A stretch of DNA of 64,000 nt, from NCBI RefSeq assembly GCF_036711975.1, contig NC_091972.1, positions 5,647,001-5,711,000 of the forward strand, read 5' to 3'. A model generated the notes under the pieces. The model was not told the origin of the DNA, did not search any database, and worked only from the letters and a program-made list of their open reading frames with translations. How positions within the stretch are numbered: the first letter of the stretch is position 1; each line of letters opens with the position of its first letter. The stretch comes from Onthophagus taurus (taxonomy: Eukaryota; Arthropoda; Insecta; Coleoptera; Scarabaeidae). The position numbers and the translations under genes are program-made. Positions 48,195-59,771 of this stretch are shown here, in pieces.

Positions 48195-49899
48195 TTAATT
48201 CTTCAATTCATAAGCAGTTTTGACATATAAAACATCATCTTTGGTGTATTTATTGTTTTTCTCCATTGCTTCAACCAAACTATGAAGATCTACAAAAAAA
48301 CAAACAAACAATACAACATTATTAATAAAAGTATAGCTTACTTTGTGTATCTTTTGATGTCATAAACATAACCAAAGCGCTAAATCTGTTCACTTTGGTT
48401 AACCCCATAAGATATTCATAATAATTTTCATTGTTAGGTACAAAATGGTCGTTCAATACTTCTAAAATTTCTCCAAAAACAGCACATTCCATGTTGTATT
48501 TAAATATATCTCTTAACCAAAGAGGATCAATTTTTTTTAAAAATTTGTATTTTTCTGTAGAATCAGAGAATGAATTCCAGATTTGATAGAATTGTAATGA
48601 GGTGGTTGGAAGTTCAATTGCATTTAATTTTGTATCCTTAACCGGGGAATCTTTCAAAGTCAGATCTTTCAAAATTTCAGATTCTTTCTCAATTTTAAAA
48701 TCTAACAAATTATGATTACTACTTAAAACAGGTGGGGTTGTAATGGGTTCCATATCTTTATTAGTTGATTTCAAGACTTGCTCTTTAAAAAGCAACGTTT
48801 GTTCAGATTTTAAATTAACATTTTCAATCCGAACTCGTTTCAAAGATCTTTTAGATCGCGTCATTGGTGTTTTTCGCACAGCTTCAATATGTTTTACATT
48901 ATTTCCTCCAGGACCGTAAGCAAAAACATTCTCAACAGTTACTTTATTTTCAGTAACATCCATTTTTTCATGTTTAGTTTCTTTATTTAACACTTTTTGG
49001 GGTTCCTTTCTTTCAATAACCTCTGTTAAAATTGATTTCTTTTTTTCAACATCCTTTTTCAATGTATCTTTCGTTATTTTAACACCCAAAGCAGTTTCAA
49101 CCCTTTTTAAAATCAACTGTGCTTCAGTGTTATATGGCTCAAACTCAAAAACTTTTAATAAATCTTTCCCAGCATCTTCAAAAAGTTTTAATCCTTCCCT
49201 AGCAGCAGCACGCCTTAAATAAGCTTTTACATACATTTTATCGATTTGTAAAGCAACAGTACAATCGGTTTCAGCTAATTTATATTGCCTCTTTTTTAAA
49301 TAACACAAGGCTCGATTCGCGTAATAAATTGCGTTATAAGCATAACAATCAATAGCTTCCGTGTAACAACGAATTCCTTCATCCCAATTTCCTTGTTTTA
49401 CATAAGAATTTCCTTTTTCTTTATGAACATCACCCAATTGTAATAATCGTTCGTTTACTTCTTCTTCTTCGTCGGTTTCTGGATCACTTAATTCTTCACC
49501 TCGTTCGATTTTGTCTAATTTTGCGCAATAAGCATCTGCATCAAATTTATCCCATGCTGCATAATCTGATCCTTTTATACGTTTGTGTTTCTTTATTGTG
49601 GGATCTTTAAAAATTTTTTGATGGGAATTCGATGTTGATGGTGAAGAAAGTTGCTCCACTTCATCATTAAACTTTTTTTCATTTGAAATTAATTGAGACG
49701 TCTAAAACAAGAAATTATTAAGTTAAAAATTGTTGAATCAACAATTTAACCTTACCGAAACTTGTCGACGTTGTGGTTTCCCTTTTTCAAACTCATCCTT
49801 CTTTTTAATTGCCTCACCCCATTGATTTAATTCTTTATAAAAGTCTTGTAAATCTTTTGCATTCTGTCGCACTTGATTTTGCACTAAAATCGTATCCAT
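48195..49899 (-). CDS. spag: RNA polymerase II-associated protein 3 (RPAP3/spaghetti)
   Basis: Three exons, 49899-49756, 49701-48342 and 48289-48195, join in frame to 1599 bp and 532 residues. RPAP3 is the TPR subunit of the R2TP cochaperone (with PIH1D1 and the RUVBL ATPases), which with HSP90 assembles RNA polymerase II, snoRNPs and PIKK kinases. Three TPR units occupy about 137-252 (HKEKGNSYVKQGNWDEGIRC, AIYYANRALCYLKKRQYKLA, KAYLRRAAAREGLKLFEDAG), including the carboxylate-clamp pattern K-GN, N-A, K-R for HSP90 tails. A charged linker follows. The RPAP3_C domain spans about 417-520 (LQFYQIWNSFS, LWLRDIFKYN, LTKVNRFSALVMFM), which binds the RUVBL ring. The ATG lies in a short first exon encoding MDTILVQNQVRQNAKDLQDF. 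It has a single TPR array, as in insects, where vertebrates have two. Confidence 0.95.
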
Positions 49900-50282
49900 A
49901 TCAAGATTTTTCCTTGACTTTAAAACGATGTCAAAACGTTTATGACGGTTGTTTGGTCAATAATACCAACTCATTAACATAGCAACCAAACAAAAAAAAC
50001 TGCTTGTTACTAAGCAATAAATTTGATTTAATTATTATTATTTTAGTTTTATTATAAAATATTAACACGAATTTAAAATTAATATTATAATTCTAATCAA
50101 ATAGGATAATATTTTTAAAATAAATTAACTTTTATTTTACGTTGGTATTACTTATTTTTGACAGATTTGACAATCACATGATTTTGATAGTTGGTCAGGT
50201 GCTGTAGGCGCTGGTTAAAACATTAAATTACTTCTTAATTCACCTCTCTGGTTAAAGTGTTCATTAAAAAAGGCTTTATACA
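49900..50282. promoter_or_regulatory. Shared upstream region of RPAP3 and RNASEK
   Basis: Only 383 bp separate the two divergent start codons, so both promoters must lie here. The sequence is AT-rich, with a CAAT-like word (AACCAAACAAA near 49984) and no TATA box of convincing sequence. The arrangement suggests a bidirectional housekeeping promoter. Confidence 0.5.
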
Positions 50283-50573
50283 ATGCCTGTGTGCGGACCA
50301 AAATTATCTCTCTGCGGTTTAATCCTGAGCGTTTGGGGCATCGTCCAATTAACACTCATGGGGATCTTTTACTACACCCATTCAGTAGCCCTGGCTGAAG
50401 ATCTTCCACTTGGACACGACTTTGAAACCGCGGACGATTTTTACACCGCAGCCAACACAGCTTACGCCCAAAACGCTTACAATTGTTGGATTGCTGCTTG
50501 TATATACTTGATTACTCTTGCAGTGGCTGGACATCAATTTTGGATGAATAGCAGATCATCTTTAAGTGTTTAA
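50283..50573 (+). CDS. RNASEK: Ribonuclease kappa (RNASEK), V-ATPase-associated membrane protein
   Basis: One exon encodes 96 residues that match the whole RNASEK family: MPVCGPKLSLCGLILSVWGI, QLTLMGIFYYTHSVALAED, a central loop DLPLGHDFETADDFYTAAN, and YAQNAYNCWIAACIYLITL. Two membrane segments lie at about 10-32 and 68-88. The protein was named for an endoribonuclease activity reported in insects and mammals; in vertebrates it is also found in the V-ATPase Vo sector and is needed for endocytosis, so its true role is debated. The length equals that of the family (about 95-100), so the ATG is right. A polyadenylation signal AATAAA follows at 50758-50763. It is divergent from RPAP3. Confidence 0.96.
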   Translation: MPVCGPKLSLCGLILSVWGIVQLTLMGIFYYTHSVALAEDLPLGHDFETADDFYTAANTAYAQNAYNCWIAACIYLITLAVAGHQFWMNSRSSLSV

Positions 50574-51026
50574 ATGAATGAAGTGATTTTTTTGGTGTCA
50601 CAAGTTGTTATTTGTAAAATTCCAAGTGTTGTATTCCATAAATAAGTACATAGATTTATTTAAGATTTGTAGATTTTGTCCTTTAACTTGATTGTACAGA
50701 TACAAAAATGCATTGTAAAGTATTCTAATGTAATTAATATGTTATTAGAAGATTATAAATAAAAAAGTAGACTTTATCTTGTGGGTTTCAATTGGAATTA
50801 TGATATAAACACAACATTTGTACTTAGTTCTTTTTTTATTTTCTTATAAGATAAACAAAAAGAAATGATTATGTTTCAGTAAAAACTAACTAGTTAATAT
50901 AATTGTGTAAATATTAAGCTGTCCTACTTACAAATCAAATCGTATAAAGATTTAAAAAAATGAATTATGTATGATTATTCTTCTTCTTTATATGTATTTT
51001 GGTAAAATATCCCTGTTTAAATCTTT
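50574..51026. other. Convergent 3' regions of RNASEK and the zinc-finger gene
   Basis: The stretch contains the RNASEK 3' untranslated region with AATAAA at 50758 and, beyond it, the 3' region of the reverse-strand zinc-finger gene. No other gene is seen. Confidence 0.6.
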
Positions 51027-51989
51027 TTAATTGTCACTTTCTGGTTCCTCTTTTTCCTTTTTAATTTTACACTCAATATAAGATTTCTTTTTCCTTTTTG
51101 GATATTCCTCCTCCTCCTCTTCTTCTTCCTCTTCATCTTCGTCATCATCCACCTCCTCAACATATTTCCTTTTGCGTCGTTTGCGTAGTGTTCTTGTAGA
51201 TTCTATAACAGGTGGATTTTTATGATCCTTTTTATGTGCTTTCAATTTCTTTTTTGTATCAAAATCCTTTTCACACTCGTCACATTGAAAACTGTCCCCT
51301 CCTTCATGTTTAGTCATGTGACTTTGAAGCATTTCATCTGAAGCAAACTGTTCTGCACACTTATCACACTCATAAGTGTTAATATTACATTTTAAAAGAT
51401 GACTATCGATATAATGTAATGATACAATACATTTCCCGCATGTTTTACAATTAATATTTCTTTTTCCATGCGCCTTCATGACATGATACACCCGATTTAG
51501 AACTGTATCAAAGCATTTATTGCAACATGCACACTCGTATGGTTTTGCAACCAGATGTACTTCCATTGCATGATTAACATAGTCAAAATGGCAAATGAAA
51601 ATTTGATTGCAATCTTTGCATTTTTTCAAAGGTAATCGCTTCCCCAAAGTTCGAATTGTCAATCCCAATGAGCGGTAAGTCTTTAACGAATTGTGTTTTT
51701 CATATCGAGATGGTAAGCAGTGTTGAAAACAGGAGGGATCACAAAAGTGAGAATTAATACAATGGGGAATTAAGTCACCGTTTGACATGAAACATCGCCT
51801 GCAATGAACACACACTCTCATACCATCATCTTCATCTTCTGTTGTATCACTGTCCATGTTTGTGTTAGTAACTATCTTTGTATCTAAAATTTTGGCTATA
51901 TCCTTATTGTGTGCTGATGGCGATTCTTCTTTTTGTTCTTTATCTTTAGAAGTTGAGGTTGGGGATGTGGATTTCTCAGTTTTACTCAT
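51027..51989 (-). CDS. C2H2 zinc-finger protein, six fingers
   Basis: A single coding exon of 320 residues. The N-terminus is Ser/Thr/Lys-rich. Zinc fingers span C60-H81, C124-H145, C153-H174, C181-C201 (a variant closing with Cys), C208-H228 and C236-H256. The linkers are irregular, not TGEKP, so this is a dispersed-finger type. No ZAD domain is visible. After the fingers come a basic patch RTLRKRRKRKY (267-277), an acidic run of Asp and Glu (281-295) and a second basic patch PKRKKKSY, which suggests a nuclear protein that binds DNA or chromatin. The orthologue is not identified. A probable non-coding exon ends at 52260 (donor GTAAGT), joining an acceptor near 52010, in the gap shared with the divergent SMC2 gene. 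Confidence 0.9.
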   Translation of the reverse strand: MSKTEKSTSPTSTSKDKEQKEESPSAHNKDIAKILDTKIVTNTNMDSDTTEDEDDGMRVCVHCRRCFMSNGDLIPHCINSHFCDPSCFQHCLPSRYEKHNSLKTYRSLGLTIRTLGKRLPLKKCKDCNQIFICHFDYVNHAMEVHLVAKPYECACCNKCFDTVLNRVYHVMKAHGKRNINCKTCGKCIVSLHYIDSHLLKCNINTYECDKCAEQFASDEMLQSHMTKHEGGDSFQCDECEKDFDTKKKLKAHKKDHKNPPVIESTRTLRKRRKRKYVEEVDDDEDEEEEEEEEEEYPKRKKKSYIECKIKKEKEEPESDN

Positions 51990-52688
51990 TTTTGCGTTTC
52001 ATAGGAGATCTAAAAGATGAAAGTTAAAGCTTAAAACACAACTATTTGTTAAAAAACAGTGATTTTTATAGTGCAGTAATTGAATTGAAACAACACTAGC
52101 CTAAAGCAAACGGAATTACGGTTTATAAAACTCTTTTAAATGATTAATAATATAGTATAATGGTACGTTAAATAATGCAGAATTCAAATTTGTTATTTTT
52201 TTTAAGTAATATAATCCGTGAGAAGAGAAATTATCGAAATTATCTTATGAGTTACTTACAGTTAAGCTTGTGGTGTAAACCCGCCATAATACCATCTGTC
52301 AAAGATCTGTCAATTTGTTGCCAACAGTATTATTTTGACTCTCTATATTTCCTGTTTTAATTTGTATATATTTAAAATAATAAAAGAAATTTCTTATTTA
52401 GTATTATTAAATAATTAAATAAAAATTAATTTGGTTTAATTCATAGCTTTTATTAATTTGTTGATCTTGTTGATACCAAACTTAAAAAATCCCTATATTA
52501 TCGGCGTTGTGTTTATAACCGTTATGACCGGTTTTAAACAGTTTTTAGCATCAAATTCTGATTAAAATCACATTTTGGTAAGCAAGATTTGTTTCATGTT
52601 TCTTACACATTAATTAGTTAAATCATATTGAGCCTAAAAGATATATAAATCAATTTTTTTTTTAGTCGAATGAATTAAAGAATCTAAC
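51990..52688. promoter_or_regulatory. Shared upstream region of the zinc-finger gene and SMC2
   Basis: The 699 bp between the two divergent starts hold a reverse-strand non-coding exon of the zinc-finger gene. Its donor is at 52259-52258 (GTAAGT) and the acceptor just after CTTTTAG near 52011. An ATG within that exon (ATGGCGGG) cannot be coding, because after splicing the frame stops. A short 5' leader for SMC2 must lie near 52600. No other gene is present. Confidence 0.5.
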
Positions 52689-55600
52689 ATGTATATTAAA
52701 TCAATTGTGTTGGATGGGTTTAAATCCTACGCCCAAAGAACAGAAATTCAAGGATTCGATCCTTTGTTTAACGCCATAACTGGCTTAAACGGAAGTGGAA
52801 AATCAAATATTTTAGATTCGATATGTTTTTTATTAGGAATCACCAATCTATCACATGTAATAACATTTTTTTGATTATTCCAATTATATTTATTATATTA
52901 CATTATTTATAATAGGTTCGTGCAACAAATTTGCAAGATTTAATTTATAAATCTGGACAAACGGGTATTACAAAAGCCACAGTTTCCATTACATTTGATA
53001 ATAGAAATAAAAGCCAATCTCCCGTTGGTTTAGAAGATTGCAATGAAATTACAATAACAAGACAAATTATGTTGGGTGGTAAAAATAAGTACTTAATTAA
53101 TGGTACAATTGTACCAAATAAACGAATACATGATGTATTTTGTTCGGTTCATCTAAATGTGAACAACCCACATTTTCTTGTAATGCAAGGAAAAATAACA
53201 AAAGTTTTAAACATGAAACCCCAGGATTTCTTAGCTATGATTGAAGAAGCTGCAGGAACAAAAGTTTACGATCACAAAAGAATCCAACATGTTAAAACAA
53301 TGGAAAAAAAAGATGCGAAATTACAAGAATTTCAAGAGGTAAATTTCTTATTTAATCCTTTCAATACAGCTTTTGGCTAATGCAGTAAATTGTGTGTATA
53401 AAATGTTGTTCATTTGGCTTCAAAATGTGTGTATGCAAAGTTTCATTTGTTATCTTTTGGTATTTAGAAAAAAAGGGCCTGAGATACATATGTCCTTACA
53501 GTAGTGCCTGTTTGGGATATATTTGTCCCTGCAGTAATGAAATAAAAGAGCACTTAGAAGAGAAATTTATTATTTATTTTAATAACTGTAAATGATTTTA
53601 CAGTGAACATTAAAGGATGTCTTTCATATAACTGTCCCTTCTCCTCCAAGTTATAGCCCTCTAAAGTTAAGGGTAAAAATCTGTAACTTTCTTATCTCTT
53701 CACATTTTACAACTAACAAATTGTTAGTTTGATCACAAAAAATAAAATAATGCTGAATTCAGTTTGACTTCATGTTTTTGACTAATAATAAACCAATATC
53801 TGAATTAATTCACTTGAGGCTGTGTGTTGTTTTATTTTTTTGTTATCAAATTAACGATTTTAGGAGAAAATGACAAGAAACAAAAAAGTTGCGTATTGAA
53901 TCCCTCTATATAAATCAAGTTTTTAAATAGAAAAATGTAGACGCATTAAAAAGTTCTGATGTAAAGTATTATAGGGGTTGATTTTTTCAGCCCTTTGTAA
54001 TAACATTTTCGGGTTATAAAAATCGTCAAAAAGTGTCATTTTATTAACAACAGTTATCTGCCAAATTTCATTCTTCTAAATTCCTCCATAGTAGATTTAT
54101 TAAATAAAAACAATTTTTTTCTCCTAACTTTAGAGTGCTATAACTCTGCGGAGAAGGGGCTTTGAACAAAAAGTTATATCAAAGACCCTCTAATTGACCC
54201 TAATTGTTGAAACTGTCATTTTTTTGACATTTAAACCTGTCAACGGCGTTATTTCGGCGCCTACTTTGATGGTAATTTGCTGATTTAATATTTTCAGAAA
54301 ACGCATTTTCTCGATTTTTTTCTTATGCAACCATATGATTTGACATGTTCATCGCATAAAGGCATTTATCTTCTATCAAAGTATGCAAAAAATATTTGTA
54401 TCCCATTTAAAATAACAATATTGGTTGTCATAGCAACGAAACAAAAACCAATACAAACAAGCAAATATCTCCAAAAAATGCGCCACGATTAATAAACAAA
54501 GTTGTATTTGAAACATTTTTCTTTAAAACAACAAATGGCGAAGTTATTGGCTATATTTCCATTTGACACACCCTATATATTTTTATCATAGACATACAGT
54601 GACACAATAAAGTCTATATACAGCCCGGAAAATGATAATATCTCAGCTCCCGAAATGTAATTCAATGAAATTTTTTAACAAAACATGTAAGAAGTCCATA
54701 TTTTACACAAAAACTATATAAGTTATTATTAATCAAGGGAAACACAAAACATAATCATATCTATAACTCAAAAAAGTCTACATACAGTCCTAAAAAAAGT
54801 CTATCACTGTCCGTTATAGCTCAATAAAAATATACAACTCTCTAGCGCTGAATAACAAATAAAACTAGACTAACACTAGAACTAGAATAATACGGGTTTA
54901 GCCGTCTTGAGAGGCGTGCAGCAAACCCGAATGTTTCTAATTGTAGGTCTAATGTTAGTTCTAGAGACAGTGGTAACTAGCGCTAGTTAGCATAAGATAC
55001 ACTATGTTGTGATATCAACATAAACAAAAACATGTTAGCATAAGATATCACTATGTTGTATATTTTTATTGAACTAAAACTCTAGTATAAGACCTAGAAC
55101 TAGAATAATTCGAGTTTAGCCGTCTCGAGAGACGTGCGACTAAATCTACTGCTGTAGCCTTCACTTCGTAGCACTTTCGAACTTTGTATTCAAATAATAT
55201 ATACTTCTAATATCCTTCGTTTAAAAAATTCATTGAATTATATTTCAGGAGCTGAGATATTATCATTTTCTGGAGTGTATGTAGACTTTATTGTATCACT
55301 GTAATCCTATTACAGCGTCACATCGAGTCCATAACTTTACCCTCGTTTAGGAAGCTTCAAGGGGAGTTACTGTTTTAGACTAGACCTCCCCTTGAATTTC
55401 GTCATCGATTCATCGATGCATTGAAATGTACTGTCCTTGTTTTTAGAAAGGTGTACTTCAGGCAGAATAAAACCTCTACAATATAGTAAACTTTAGATGC
55501 ATCCACCGGTTTTTTCTGGAATATTGAAGTAAAGTTTCGACATGAGAAGTATAAACTGATCCTTGGATATGACTTCTGTTATTGCTAGATTCTGAAGTGA

Positions 55601-58600
55601 CTCATTTCTCAACCAATACATATGATTTGATGGCACACGGTTATAAGAGTTATTCAGCACACATCCCAGAATTATGTTGATTTCTCTAATTCTTTGTCAG
55701 TTGTTGGACTTTCAGACTCATTGGAGGAAACGTAGTCCTCCAATCCATATTATCATCACTGTCATGGTAGGGATCAACCTCTATATCTGACAAATTTTTC
55801 GCAATCTCTGCTAATTCTTTATCAGTCAGTAGACGATTCATACTAAAAAATTATATTTATATTGTAGCGATAAAATACTGTGGGGACAAATAAACTCACT
55901 TTTTTCTTACAAAATTTGGTAAATGTGGCTATAGACTATTATAAAAAATAAATATATAACTTACCTTTAGGCAATGCTAATAGAAACTGACAGAAATTTA
56001 TGTAAATATTATCACTACATGGAAATAACCCTAAAAACAATAGCAGTAGAAGCACACAAACACCCAACTGGTCTATAAAAATGTGCTGATAGGAGTCACA
56101 CGTTTTCGTAATCTAAACTAAATGTGAGTCACACATAAAGTGAAGCCAGAAGTACTAACAAATCCCGTCCCAGTGTATTTTAAAGCGATATACTAGACTA
56201 CAGTATTTTTCAAACATCCTTTGGGATGCATATATCCCAGCAGTATTGAAAGGTTTAAACACTTCATTTTAAATTGCTTTACAGACATTTACTCATGAAA
56301 TTCAACCTCGATTAGAAATGTACAGGCAACAGCGTACTCAATACTTTGAATTTCAACGTATCGAACGTGAAGTAGAACGTTTACGCCAATATTGTGCCGC
56401 ATTGGTATATTGTAACACTGTAAAACTTGTAAATGAAAAAGAAAAAGATGTTATTATCATTGAAAATCAAATTGCGATGTTCAAAACTAAAGTGAAAGAA
56501 GATAAAGCGATGATTAAAGAAATTGAGGAGGAAGTTAATGAAAAAATGGAACAACATAAAACGGTAATAAATTAAATAGTAGGCAACAATCGAGGTTGCC
56601 AATGATAACATATATATTTTTAGAGTTCTGATAATAAACTAGAAGAAATCAAAGCTGAACTTACTGAGAAACAAAAATTAGCTGCTGGTATAAATGCAAC
56701 AGAAAAAACCGCTAAAGATCGGATAAAAAACGAAGAAGAAAATGTAAAAAAATTAGAAACTGTTTTAAAGGCAGATGTAGCAGCTCTCACAACAAAACAA
56801 GAAGAATTAGCTAAATTTCACGGTCTTTTTGATTCAATGAAAGCTGCTGAAGATGCCGACAAAGAAGCTTTAGCGATTTGTGAAAAGAAATATGAAGCTA
56901 TTTGTGCTGGTATGGAAGTTAATGATGAAGGAGAAGCTCAAACATTAAAAGACCAATTGATTAGTAAGATTTCTCCATAACCGCTTGTTTTATTAATCAT
57001 TTTTTTTGTAATATTCTTTAATTAGGTGCGAAAGAACAAGCTAAAAAAGCTGCTACTGATTTAAAAGTTGATAATTTAAATCTTAGCAAATGTAGGGATC
57101 AATTAAAAATGAAACGGGCAAATTTAACTGGAGCCTCAGCAGATTATAACAAAGAAAAAACTGCATTGGAAAACGTTAATAGTGAAATCACCACCATTCA
57201 AAAATCGTTGAATAAATTAAATTATTCTGAGAATCGTATGGGCGAATTAGAAAAGCAACGCCACACATTTTCAACAGCAATAAATGATCATATGGATAAC
57301 ATTGAGAATTTTTACGCCTCAAAACCTTATTTAAGGTTTAATTATACTGATCCCGAACCTGGATTTAATAGGGGTACTGTTTTTGGAATTGTAGCATCTC
57401 TTATTAAGGTTAAAGATCGCGCTTATTCTGTTGCAATTGAAACAGCCGCAGGTGGAAGGGTAAGTTAAAACGATGTTTGGACGAAAAATATAGCTAATTT
57501 TTGATGTAGCTTTATAATGTGGTTGTAGATAAAGATACAACTTGCAAAAAGTTACTTCAAAGGGGTAACCTGCAAAATAGAACAACATTTATTCCATTAA
57601 ATCAGATTCAAGCGGATAGGATGAAACCACAAACTGTAAATTTTGCAAGAAAATTAGTGAGTTTATTAATATTTTTTGTTCTTGGTTAAAAAATAACTAT
57701 TAATATTTTTAGGTTGGAGAAGATAATTTAATAGCAGCGCTTGATGTTTTAGAATATAGTACACAAGTTAAATCAGCGATTGAATACATTTTTGGCAACA
57801 TTTTTATCGCAAAGAACATATCAATCGCTAAACAAATAAGTTATCACGATTCTATAAGAAAAACTTGTGTTACTTTGGATGGGGACACCACAAGTCCTTC
57901 TGGTACTTTAAGCGGAGGGGCGAGACAAAAAACTACACCGGTTTTGTTACTTTTAGATGATGTTTTAAAAGAGCAGGTAATAATTTCGTTTTATATAAAA
58001 CGTTTATTATAAATTTTTTTTTAAAGAATGAAACCAAACGAATCCAAAAAGAATTAAACGAACTTGAAAAGGAATACAGGACGATGTTAACTTTGCAAGA
58101 AAGATACATAACGTTTAAAAATCGTCTTGATATTTTAACTCACGAATCTGAAATGTTAAAAAATAGACTCAAACAAGATACATTTAGTAAGCAACAAGAA
58201 GAAATTAAACAACTTGAAACTTCGATAATTAAATTAGAAGAAAATATTAAACAAAATAATCATATTCAAAGTGAATGTGCTAAAAAAATTAAAAACTTAG
58301 AATCGAAAATGACTAATTCTAAGGATCATCTTGAAAAACAACAAAAAGAAATTGAAGCGGAATTGATTCGTTTGCGAAAAAAAGCGGAACAAAGTCAAAA
58401 AAAATATGGCCAACGTGAACAGGACCAAAAAGTTTTAGATATGGAAGTAGTAGAACTCACGAATACAATTAAAACCGCCCAAGAAAATATAGAAGCGGCC
58501 CAAAATACAATAAAAACTTTAAAAGAAGAACACCAAAAAGCTCTAATTGAATCAGAAAAACTTCGTGAGATCGTGGCAGAAGTAAAAGAGCGAATGCAAC

Positions 58601-59698
58601 ATGAAAAATCGATTTTCGCCGAACAAAATAAAGAGATCCAAAAAATTATTAAATCTAAAGATGAAAAAGTTAACGAAATCATGAAAATTGAACTTGAATT
58701 AAAAACTTTGGCGATTAATCTAAATACCGCTCAAAATGAACATAAAGTTATTAAAATTGAGGTAATTATTTAACACATCCAAACACATCGACTTGCAATT
58801 ATGATTTTAGCTTAAAAATGTTGGTAAAGATATTAAAGATATTGATAATAAATACATTGAAGAAGCGAAAAATTTATCGGAAGCTGAAGGTCGAAAAATG
58901 GAAAAAAAATTGTCTGAGGGGAAATTAAAACTTTCCGAGTTAAAAACTAAAGTTAATCCAAAAGCGCAAATCATGTACGAACATGAAGAAAAAGCGGTAA
59001 TAAAAATAAATCATTTTTTTTTTGTTTTCTTATAATTATTTTTAGTATGCGACTATTCAAAAGAAAATCAATCAAATTAATATTGACAAGGAACTTTTAA
59101 AAAAAAGTATTAAAAGTTTAGATAGTCAAAAAGAAGAAGCAATTAAAATCGCCTTTGAACAAGTTACAAAAGATCTCGGTTCGATTTTAAGTACTTTATT
59201 ACCAGGAGCGAACGCCAAATTAGGAATACCAAAAGGACATTCAATCTTAACGGGTGTTGAGGTAACTCAAATGTACTTAAAAAAAATTGATTAATTAATT
59301 TTTGTGTAAATTTTTGTTTAAAGATTAAAGTGAGTTTAGGTGGTGTTTGGAAAGAGAGTTTAGGCGAATTGAGTGGTGGTCAACGATCTTTAATCGCCTT
59401 ATCGTTTATACTCGCTATGCTCCTCTTCAATCCAGCCCCATTATATATTTTAGACGAAGTCGATGCCGCTTTAGATCTTTCGCATACCCAAAATATAGGA
59501 ACGATGTTAAAACAACATTTTCAACAATCTCAAGTAAAATTTTTTGATTTTTTTTATATTAATATTAATTATTTTTTAAAATTTTAGTTTATCATTGTTT
59601 CATTAAAAGATGGTATGTTTAATAATGCGAACGTTTTGTTTAAAACTCAATTTATTGATGGAAAATCAACTATTAGTCGAAGTGCAAATGTGCGGTAA
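52689..59698 (+). CDS. SMC2: SMC2, core ATPase of condensin
   Basis: Twelve exons join in frame to 3513 bp and 1170 residues: 52689-52856, 52916-53338, 56285-56563, 56624-56963, 57026-57459, 57510-57656, 57713-57976, 58027-58761, 58811-58996, 59046-59261, 59324-59533 and 59588-59698. SMC2 pairs with SMC4 in condensin and compacts mitotic chromosomes. The start [20 protein letters not shown] is diagnostic. Walker A is GLNGSGKS (32-39). Coiled coil fills about 170-500 and 690-1000. The hinge lies at about 500-680, including [20 protein letters not shown] and [12 protein letters not shown]. The ABC signature LSGGQRS is at 1080-1086, and Walker [13 protein letters not shown] begins at 1104. All key residues are present. 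The length is slightly below human SMC2 (1197), mostly at the C-terminus. Intron 2 is 2.9 kb and full of transposons; the others are 46-62 bp. Confidence 0.98.
53600..54195. mobile_element. Fold-back element in SMC2 intron 2
   Basis: The left arm at about 53615-53690 (GGATGTCTTTCATATAAC, CTTCTCCTCCAAGTTATAGC, CTCTAAAGTTA) is found inverted at about 54125-54190 (TAACTTTAGAGTGCTATAAC, GGAGAAGGGG, GTTATATCAAAGACCCTC). The ~430 bp between have no coding frame. Both ends lie in AT-rich intron sequence, and no clear duplication was identified. Confidence 0.65.
54200..54590. mobile_element. MITE family M, copy B, in SMC2 intron 2
   Basis: From ATTGTTGAAACTGTCA at 54202 to GCGCCACGATTAATAA at about 54495, the sequence follows copy A (37322-37600) nearly base for base, with small indels. 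Continuing to about 54580 (TTATTGGCTATATTTCC, ACACACCCTATA), it matches the inverted left flank of copy A. No gene is present in it. Confidence 0.75.
54597..55301. mobile_element. Tc1/mariner-like non-autonomous element with ~80-bp inverted ends
   Basis: The left end CAGTGACACAATAAAGTCTA and the reverse complement of the right end CAGTGATACAATAAAGTCTA agree, and the match continues through AAAATGATAATATCTCAGCT to about ATTCAATGAA, giving roughly 80-bp inverted repeats. Both ends are flanked by TA (54595-54596 and 55302-55303), the target duplication of the Tc1/mariner superfamily. No transposase frame is present. Copies of the hairpin family H lie inside it. Confidence 0.8.
54870..55145. repeat. 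Hairpin family H copies inside the mariner-like element
   Basis: Two hairpins of the kind seen at 33330-33660 occur here. One contains ACTAGAACTAGAATAATACG and GGTTTAGCCGTCTTGAGAGG, pairing partly with CAAACCCGAATGTTTCTAAT. The second begins near 55085 with CCTAGAACTAGAATAATTCG. The word AACATAAGATA-CACTATGTTG is also duplicated between them. Confidence 0.65.
55320..55841 (-). pseudogene. Broken piggyBac transposase in SMC2 intron 2
   Basis: The reverse strand begins [20 protein letters not shown], a typical acidic N-terminus of a piggyBac transposase. After a frameshift it continues [20 protein letters not shown], then [11 protein letters not shown], and reaches [17 protein letters not shown], the conserved second catalytic block of the family (SIDESM--FKGR-S-KQY-PLKP). 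After a stop the read continues [10 protein letters not shown] large internal part is missing between N-terminus and core, and the C-terminal half with the third catalytic Asp and the cysteine-rich end is gone. It lies antisense to SMC2 within intron 2 and is dead. Confidence 0.85.
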
Positions 59699-59771
59699 AT
59701 TGATTTTTTAATAATGTTTTGGTTTATAAAGTTACTCTACTTTTAAATAAATGTTTATAATTTTGATAAAT

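Noticed and set aside
52175-52360. 61-codon forward frame
   Set aside because: It is antisense to a probable 5' non-coding exon of the zinc-finger gene, whose donor GTAAGT is at 52259.
53392-53595. 67-codon forward frame in SMC2 intron 2
   Set aside because: It lies entirely in the transposon-filled intron and spells repeated CPYS/CPCS words from a short duplicated element sequence.
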